A DNA stretch of 64,000 nt from Carettochelys insculpta. Taxonomy: Eukaryota; Chordata; Testudines; Carettochelyidae. The notes under the pieces were generated by a model. That model saw nothing but the letters and a program-made list of their open reading frames with translations, had not been told where the DNA came from and ran no database searches. Shown piece by piece: positions 57,449-64,000 of this stretch. The position numbers were made by a program, and so were the translations under genes. The first letter of the stretch is position 1, and each line of letters starts with the position of its first letter. The DNA lies in assembly GCF_033958435.1 (NCBI RefSeq), contig NC_134138.1:183204798-183268797 (forward strand), written 5' to 3'.

Positions 57449-58633
57449 ATGATTCAGGAAATACACCGACCATGTAATATAGCATGGAAAGAAGGGAAGG
57501 CACCTGAAGCATGGACAAGATCTGTCCTAGTGACAATACCCAAGAAAGGAAGTACATTGGAGTACAAGAACTACAGAACGATTGCCCTAACAAGTCATCT
57601 AGGTAAGGTACTGATGATGATACTGACTGAGAGATTAAGATTGCAGATAGAAGAACATATAGCAGACGAGCAATCAGGGTTCAGAAAAGATAGAAGTACC
57701 ATAGAGCAGATATTGGCACTAAGACTGATAGCGGAGAAAGCTCGATGAAAGAACAAAAACGTATACACTTGCTTCATCAATTTTCAAAAGACATTTGGCA
57801 TTATAGATCAGAAAGTGACTTGGGCAGTGTTGGAGTCATACGAGGTGGATAGAAGACTAATATGACTGTTGAAAGATATCAATGATAATGCGGAGGCAGC
57901 AGTGAGAACATGCTGGGAGTTGGGAAGTTGGTTTAAAATAAGTAGAGGTACGAGACAAGGAGATCCAATATCGCCAAGTATCTTCATTGTACATCTGGAG
58001 AGAGTGATGTACAAGATCAAGGAAGAGGTAGGAGGGAACTTGAGGTTCGCGGACGATATAGCTATCATTCAGGAAGATGAGGAGAAACTAGCGAAAATGG
58101 TGCGGGTGTTAAATGAAGAAGGGAAGCAGTATGGGCTGATTATGAACATCGATAAAACAAAAACCGTGGTATTTGGAGATAAGGAAATAGGAAAGAAGAT
58201 CAGTGTGGATGGTATTGAACTAGAAAATGTAGAGAAGTTCACATATCTGGGGAACAACATAACATATGATCTAGACTGTAAGAAGGAAATAGTGACTAGA
58301 ATAGTGAAAGCAAGAGTGAGTTTGAAGGCGATGGATACGATCTGGAAAAGCAAAGCAATTAGCTTAAGAATGAAGGTGGGCATCTTGAAAACATGTGTAT
58401 TCAGCAGCATGCTGTATGGATGTGAGACAAGGGTGATAACGAAAGATTCGAAAAGAAGAATATTGGCGTTTGAAAGGAGTTGTTACAGAAAGATTCTGAG
58501 AATAGGATGGATGCAAAAGGTCACCAATGAGAAATTATATTGGAAGATACAGCCAAAAGAGAACCTGCTGCAGAAGGTTATAAAACAGAAGCTACAACTA
58601 TTTGGACATATTTGCAGAATGAATGATGAATGA
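57449..58633 (+). pseudogene. RTE LINE reverse transcriptase domain, broken
   Basis: The RT is recognisable from 'TIPKKGSTLEYKNYRTIALT', 'DEQSGFRKDRSTIEQI', 'RGTRQGDPISPSIF' and the catalytic 'LRFADDIAII' (residues 58-67 of the frame starting at 57869), then the thumb with 'LYGCETRVITK' and 'RKILRIGWMQKV'. Two stops split it near 57746 and 57864 without a frame change. About ten residues before FADD that relatives carry seem to be deleted. The catalytic Asp pair is intact, but the protein cannot be made whole. The C-terminal ~60 residues continue beyond a stop at 58631. Confidence 0.85.
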
Positions 58634-59063
58634 AAAATCGAGACCCTAGTATTCGGCATAATGGATGGTTCGAATAGGAGAGGCAGACCCCACAGAGAAT
58701 AGATAGATGATGTAGTAGATTGGTGTAGAACTGGTCTACAGAAACTAAGCCACTCTGCACTTCATAGGGAAAGATGGAAGGAAATAGTGAGAGAGGCATT
58801 AGACACCAACGGGCACTGAGCTCACGGTTATTGATGATGACGATGATGATGAATACCATATGGCAGTCAGGTGTGTTAGGCTAATACTTTGACATGCTTA
58901 GATTTTGTATAGAGTTTTTCTAAATTCATAGGTGCAGAAATCAACTAATTTGCCATGTGAACATTTTTCATTTTGAAGAGGTCTGATGAGGCAACTATGC
59001 ACTATAAAATGATAAATATGCGTTGAGCCACAATGATCCATATCTTTCAAATAAACAGCCATA

Positions 59064-59745
59064 GGCTACGTCTACACGTGAAGCCAACATCGAAATAGGC
59101 TATTTCGATGAATAACGTCTACACGTCCTCCAGGGCTGCCAACGTCGATGTTCAACTTCGACGTTGCGCAGCACCACATCGAAATAGGCGCTGCGAGGGT
59201 ACGTCTACACGCCAAAGTAGCACACATCGAAATAAGGGTGCCAGGCACAGCTGCAGACAGGGTCACAGGGCGGACTCAACAGCAAGCCGCTCCCTTAAAG
59301 GGCCCCTCCCAGACACACTTGCACTAAACAACACAAGATACACAGAGCTGACAACTGGTTGCAGACCCTGTGCCTGCAGCATGGATCCCCAGCTGCCGCA
59401 GAAGCAGCCAGAAGCCCTGGGCTAAGGGCTGCTGCCCACGGTGACCATAGAGCCCCGCAGGGGCTGGAGAGATAGCATCTCTCAACCCCCCAGCTGATGG
59501 CCGCCATGGAGGACCCGGCAATTTTGACGTTGCGGGACGCGGATCGTCTACACGGTCCCTACTTCGACGTTGAACGTCGAAGTAGGGCGCTATTCCGATC
59601 CCCTCATGAGGTTAGCGACTTCGACGTCTCGCCGCCTGACGTTGAAGTTAACTTCGAAATAGCGCCCGACGCGTGTAGCCGCGACGGGCGCTATTTCGAA
59701 GTTAGTGCCGCTACTTCGAAGTAGCATGCACATGTAGACACAGCT
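59064..59745 (-). mobile_element. CpG-rich MITE family S, copy 3 (682 bp), TSD ATA, inverted
   Basis: Flanked by ATA (59061-59063, 59746-59748). In reverse it aligns along its whole length with 25651-26361 with only a few percent differences, but lacks one ~29-bp unit 'gctacatcgaaataagct...' near one end, a copy-number change in a short internal repeat. CpG sites are well kept, so it is probably young. Confidence 0.92.
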
Positions 59746-59748
59746 ATA

Positions 59749-60844
59749 GTGTGTTAGGTGTCATGCAAAAAAGTGTGGCCTTTATCTGAAGAGCCTAGAA
59801 TCTAAACAGAGAAGAAAGAAAAAGGAAATATTAATTAATCACCTTTTTACAAATACCAGACTGAAGCACACAATGGGCGTCACACTGGATGTCTGTGGTA
59901 CAGCTGGGAATGGAATTTGGATATCCCAAGTCCATGTCTGGCAGCTTAACCACAAGACTCACAGCATCAGCCTTGACAGAGTAAAGCCCTTGCTGAGGAT
60001 TGATGCATCTCATGGAGGGTACACTGGTCTGGGCCTTGGAGCAGGCTAAAGTGTTGCTACTGAGCTCCATTTCTCTGTTACACTTCCATGTAGTTTGCGG
60101 GGGCTAAACTTGACATCATGCCAGGCTTGCATTTGCTTACTAAAGAATCATGCATGTCATTGCTTATATAAGCAAACCCGTACTCCCAGTCAGGCCCTCA
60201 TCCTCATGATGGGCATCCAGCACAAAAGTCAGCTCCCCGCCCTGCATGATCCTCCTCAAAATTAGGGCATTTCCTGCTTCAGCTACACAAAGTTTTTGGT
60301 GCCCCAAGCCAAGTATAAGAACTCCATCTCACACCTGTGTCCACAGTAGTTCTGCATCCATTCCTGCTCCAAAGGCCTCTTTGAGGTCACTGCAGCCCTT
60401 GGGTATCCTGAGTGACCAAATGGCAGTCTGGGGATCTGGCTTTTCTTATTGCCACCCAAATCAAGATGGATCTGCCCTTCTGTGTCTAAAGTATTCTGTG
60501 AAATTTTGGAAATGATCTGATGCAAGTTTCAAAAGTTATTGCTTTGCAGACAGACAAACAGAGGTATGCCATTGACTGCAGTGCATTGCAAGCACCCCCT
60601 CACATGCAAGAGTCACAGGATTTCAAAAGACCCATGGATACACTTTAAAAAAAAAAACATGGAATGTACAACTCCCATGACAAAAAATGTAGGCCTTACA
60701 GCACCTTTCCCATCTGTTTCAAATCTGAACTAGGTCACTCCTGGTTGCAAGTCCTGATCAGCAGACATCTGTTTGCTGGCCTGTGGATAAGAAATTTTTG
60801 GTCTCAGTCCAATTCCTTGAAGGCAAGTGTCCAACTCACAATAG
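59749..60844. other. Unassigned DNA
   Basis: No gene or repeat family recognised. Confidence 0.4.
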
Positions 60845-61041
60845 AACCTAAGAACACAGGAATGACCAGACTGGGTCAGAACAAAGGTCCATCTAGTCTA
60901 GTATCCTGTCTTATGACAGTGGTCAATGCCATGTGTTTCAGAGAGAATGAACAGAACAGATAATCAAGTGATCCCTCCCCTATCACCCATTACCAGTTTT
61001 TGACAAACAGAGGTTAAGGACACCATTCCTACCTACCCCAG

Positions 61042-61335
61042 TTAATAGCCTTTGATAGACCTATCATCCATGAATTTATCTAGGAGTGGTTTTTGTTTTG
61101 TTTTGTTTTTGTTTTTGAACTCTGTTGAAGTCTTGGTCTTCATAATACCCTCTGGCAAGGAGTTGCACAGGTTGACTTTGTTTTGCATGAAGAAATACTT
61201 CCTTTTATTTGTTTTAAACCTTTTACCTATTAATTGCATTTGGTGACCCCTAGTTACTCTGTTACAGGAACAAGTAAATAACTTTTCCTTACTAACTCTC
61301 TCCACACCAGTCATGATTTTATACACATCTATCAC
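61042..61335 (-). pseudogene. CR1-group LINE C-terminal fragment
   Basis: A 97-residue frame matching the conserved end of CR1 proteins: 'MIDVYKIMTGVERVSKEKLF', then 'RTRGHQ'-like (here VTRGHQ), 'NKRKYFFMQNKVNLCNSLPE' and the terminal 'LDKFMDDRSIKGY'. It is separated from the RT blocks by broken sequence. Confidence 0.85.
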
Positions 61336-61673
61336 ATCCTGCCTTATTTGCCTCTTTTCTAAGCTGAAAAGTCCTAGTCTTTTTAATCCCCTCTCATATG
61401 GAAGTCATTCGAAACCTCTAATCATTTTGTTGCCCTTTTCTGAACTTTATCCAGTGGCAAGATATCTTTTTTTTTGAGATGAGATGACAAAATCTGTATG
61501 CAGGATTCAATATGTGGGCGTATTATGGATTTATATAGAGGCAATAAGATCATCTCTGTTTTGGTCTCTACTACCTTTTAAATGATTCCTAACATTTTAT
61601 TTCCTTTTTTGAGTGGTGCTGCACATTGGGTGGATGTTTTTAGAGAATTATCCAAAATGACTCCAAGGCCTCT

Positions 61674-62330
61674 TTATGGAGTGGGAATAGCTAATTTAGT
61701 CCCCATAATTTTGTAAGTATCTTTGGAATTATGTTTTCCAACGTGTATTACTCTGCACTTATCAATATTAAAATTCATCTGCCATTTTGTTACCCATTCA
61801 CCTAGTTTTGTGAGATCCTTTTGAAGCTCTTCACAGTCTGCTTTGGACTTAACTATTTTGTACAGTTTAGTACTGTCTGTAAATGTAGCCACCTCACTCT
61901 TTACCCCGTTTTTCCAGATTGTTCATGGATGTACTGAATGGGATTGGTCCCAGTATGTACTCCTGCAGGACACTACTACTTACTCCTCTCAATTCTGAAA
62001 TTTGACCATTTATTCCTACCATCTGTTTCCTTTCTTTTAACCAATTATCAGTCCATGAGAGGACCTTGCCTCTTATCCCATCACTGTGTATTTTACTGAA
62101 GAAGCTTTTGGTGAAGGACCTTGTCAAAGGCTTCCTAAGTACACTATATCCACTGGATCTCCCTTGTACACATGCTTGTTAACCCCTTCAAAGAATTCTG
62201 GAAGATTAGTGAGGCATGATTTCCCTTTATAGAAACTATGTTGACATTTCCCCGACCAATAACATTCACTCATGTGTCCAACAATTCTGTTCTTTACTCG
62301 AGTTTCAACTAATTTGCCCATTACAGACAT
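61674..62330 (-). pseudogene. CR1-group reverse transcriptase, broken into three frames
   Basis: Three consecutive minus-strand frames preserve RT blocks: 62124-62330 has 'GKLVETRVKNRIVGHM', 'SGKCQHSFYKGKSCLTNL' and 'GDPVDIVYL'; 61894-62127 has 'VLSWTDNWLKERKQMV' and 'GVSSSVLQEYILGPIPF'; 61674-61892 has 'ATFTDSTKLYKIVKSKADCE' and 'KWQMNFNIDKCRVIHVGK'. The catalytic FADD box has become FTDS, so one essential Asp is lost in addition to the frameshifts. In life this enzyme copies CR1 RNA into DNA. Confidence 0.88.
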
Positions 62331-62600
62331 TAGACTTACTGCTTTATAATTGACAGGATGACTTTGACAGCCTTTTTAGAAGACAGATATCATATTAGCA
62401 ATCTTCCATTTGTTTGGTACAGAAGATGATTTAAAGGATAAGTTACAAGCCCCAGTTAATTGTTCTGCAATTTCACATTTGAGTTATTTCAGAATGGTGA
62501 ATGCCATCTCATCCTGGTGACTCATTACTGTTTAGTTTCCCAATTTGTTCCAAAACCTTCTCTGCTTCAGAGCCTAAATCCTATTGGCTCTCAATTAGAT

Positions 62601-63636
62601 GTTGGGTTATAAGGGACTAAATCCATTTCAAAAGAGATTTAATCTCCTAAATCAGTTATGTGTTACAATACTCATCACCAAGACACCTAAATGCCTTAAA
62701 AATTGGGTTTTCTCTCTGTGTTCATTTCATAAATGAATCTAGGAATAAATGCAAAGACGAGAACAGACTTTGTAAATATTAAGTCTCCCTAATTGAGTTC
62801 CTGAGCCATGGGAGATGGGATAAATGCATTGGTTCTGCCACAAATAGACAGCTTCAGTATTATTGCAACTCAAAGTACCCCTTGACTTTAGGGAATACCA
62901 CAGATATGAACATTTATAATGCAAAAGGTAAAGTTGCATATAGTTTCATAACAATCATTGCACTGTGGCAGGTACCATTACCAGCTATGCTTGGTTGTAC
63001 ATTCCTGCAATTTCTCCATTAACGCTTATGATACTATTACTTCCAGGCCAGGATGGCTTATGCTTTTGGAATGATATTATTTGAAAGATTATTCCAATAC
63101 TGTACCATGGCCTAACAAAAGGGGTCACATTTTAAAAGAGTCTCATCTTGCAATTTACAGGTATACTTTAAATCCCATAATTATTAGTGTAAATGCTCGC
63201 ACTTAGTGTGCACAGTCAGGTACTTATACCAAAGAGCTAGCATCTTCACTGATAATTAGGCCCCAATTTTGCATGTATTGATCTCCTTCAATAGAATTTC
63301 AACACAATTTGAAGTGCCTTGCAGAATTAAAGCCTCAAGTATAACCTCAGCACTTCATTCTCAGAACTTCCGCTCAACTTTATAAACAGTCACTAAGGAT
63401 TGTGGCCACATACATAAAATGCTGATATTTTTAGCATAAGATACAGTCTTCAATCTTTTTCTTGGACTAAACAGCTGAAAGTAAACTGTAAGAGAAAGTG
63501 CTTTACATTAATAAGTCTTAAAATTAAACCCAGCTAGCCAAACTATTCCAACTATTTTAAATTTTTTTCCTTATGGATCATTACCATAATCCCTTTAGGT
63601 GCAGAACTGACAGAAGCACTTGCACACAATATCAGT
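62601..63636. other. Unassigned AT-rich DNA
   Basis: No gene or repeat family recognised. Confidence 0.4.
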
Positions 63637-63731
63637 AAAAACAACTTAAAGTCCTGTGGCACCTTAAAGAGTAACAGATATTTTGGAGCATAAACTTTCA
63701 TGGACAAAGACCCACTTTGTCAGATGCATCA
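63637..63731 (-). mobile_element. PLE 3' tail fragment
   Basis: 'acttaaagtcctgtggcacc' followed by 'ttaaagagtaacagat' and 'ggagcataaactttcatgga' matches the tail of the PLE at 16519-16605. It is a single, non-inverted copy of about 95 bp, severely 5'-truncated, and lacks the extended 35-nt terminus. Confidence 0.8.
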
Positions 63732-64000
63732 GTAAAGTAGACTATCTGTAAATAGAACATAAGTCTTTTGAGTCTGCAAAAGGTTATTTTGGTGTGATTT
63801 TTTCCCCTATAGCACAACAGTGTATTCTTCAAGGAAACAGCAAGAATGAAGGAATGATTACGCAAAGGCCAGATTTATTTTTCACCCATGTAAATGCATT
63901 CACCTTCTGGAACAAACATCAAGTTATTCCTCTCCATTCCAGAGTCTTCCTGTTATTAAAACTTCTGGAAGGAAAATCTGCCTTAGATACCTTTTAAATA

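Larger units (their letters stand above)
55720..58856 (+). mobile_element. Nearly full-length RTE-clade LINE, inactivated
   Basis: The 5' region contains 'ccagtcccaagcctggatga' and 'caatcggggttgggtcgata', resembling RTE 5' UTRs. An apurinic endonuclease domain, a linker, a reverse transcriptase and a GATGAT-repeat tail follow in the order expected of BovB-related RTE elements. A TGA at 56944, a 20-bp tandem duplication at about 57153-57192 and several later stops break the single long frame. It is the longest and most complete retroelement in the window. Confidence 0.92.
60845..62600 (-). mobile_element. CR1/L3-like LINE, 5'-truncated
   Basis: Reverse-oriented, about 1.75 kb. Its 3' UTR contains 'caaaggtccatctagtctag' in the plus-strand reading near 60881 and lacks ATTCTATG units, unlike the other CR1 pieces, so it is a different CR1-group family. 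Reading upstream it carries the C-terminal 'LFTCSCNRVTRGHQMQL' and 'VNLCNSLPEGIM' motifs and then the reverse-transcriptase blocks. Several frameshifts and stops are present. Confidence 0.88.

Overview
The window looks like a gene-poor stretch of a vertebrate nuclear genome, most likely a turtle. The repeats point there: CR1-type LINEs ending in ATTCTATG repeats, a tRNA-headed SINE carrying a CR1-like tail as in the cryptodiran turtle Cry/polIII family, Penelope-like elements (PLEs) with a GIY-YIG endonuclease, an RTE-clade LINE and many non-autonomous DNA transposons. Assignment to turtle is firmer than to any lineage within it; a softshell-type lineage is only a guess from the SINE tail. I see no host exon, tRNA, rRNA, CRISPR array or operon. 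Nearly every open frame is explained by a mobile element or by low-complexity sequence.

Layout. 0-10 kb: a CR1 3' end, a hAT-type element with perfect 8-bp target duplications (3319-4203), a large head-to-head PLE inverted repeat (4401-5993) flanked on its right by a 115-bp copy of sequence from 1976-2090, a palindromic MITE (6530-6965), and a hAT element nested in another MITE (8141-9398). 10-18 kb: mostly unassigned AT-rich DNA, then a SINE (15415-15600) and a PLE copy split by a second SINE (16512-17660). 18-30 kb: a dense cluster of MITEs of one terminal type (GGCYRYGTCTACA ends, 3-bp target duplications), including two ~710-bp copies at 24 and 25.6 kb, plus two small foldback PLE tails at 29 and 30 kb. 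31-45 kb: sparse, with a long CA microsatellite, a local 170-bp duplication, a CR1 copy, scattered MITEs and an ancient MIR. 45-53 kb: a pogo/Tigger-like element, a 1.7-kb MITE with tandem core repeats, a 417-bp hAT element, an RTE 3' fragment and a CR1. 54-64 kb: a 1.1-kb hAT element, a nearly full-length but dead RTE LINE (about 55720-58856), an inverted third copy of the ~700-bp MITE, a CR1/L3-like LINE in reverse orientation, and a final PLE tail.

The elements do not work together as a pathway. They are a layered record of insertions. The most unusual signals are PLE copies folded back on themselves at three different scales, a filler-like duplication next to the largest one, and a group of MITEs sharing ends and 3-bp target duplications around very different cores.
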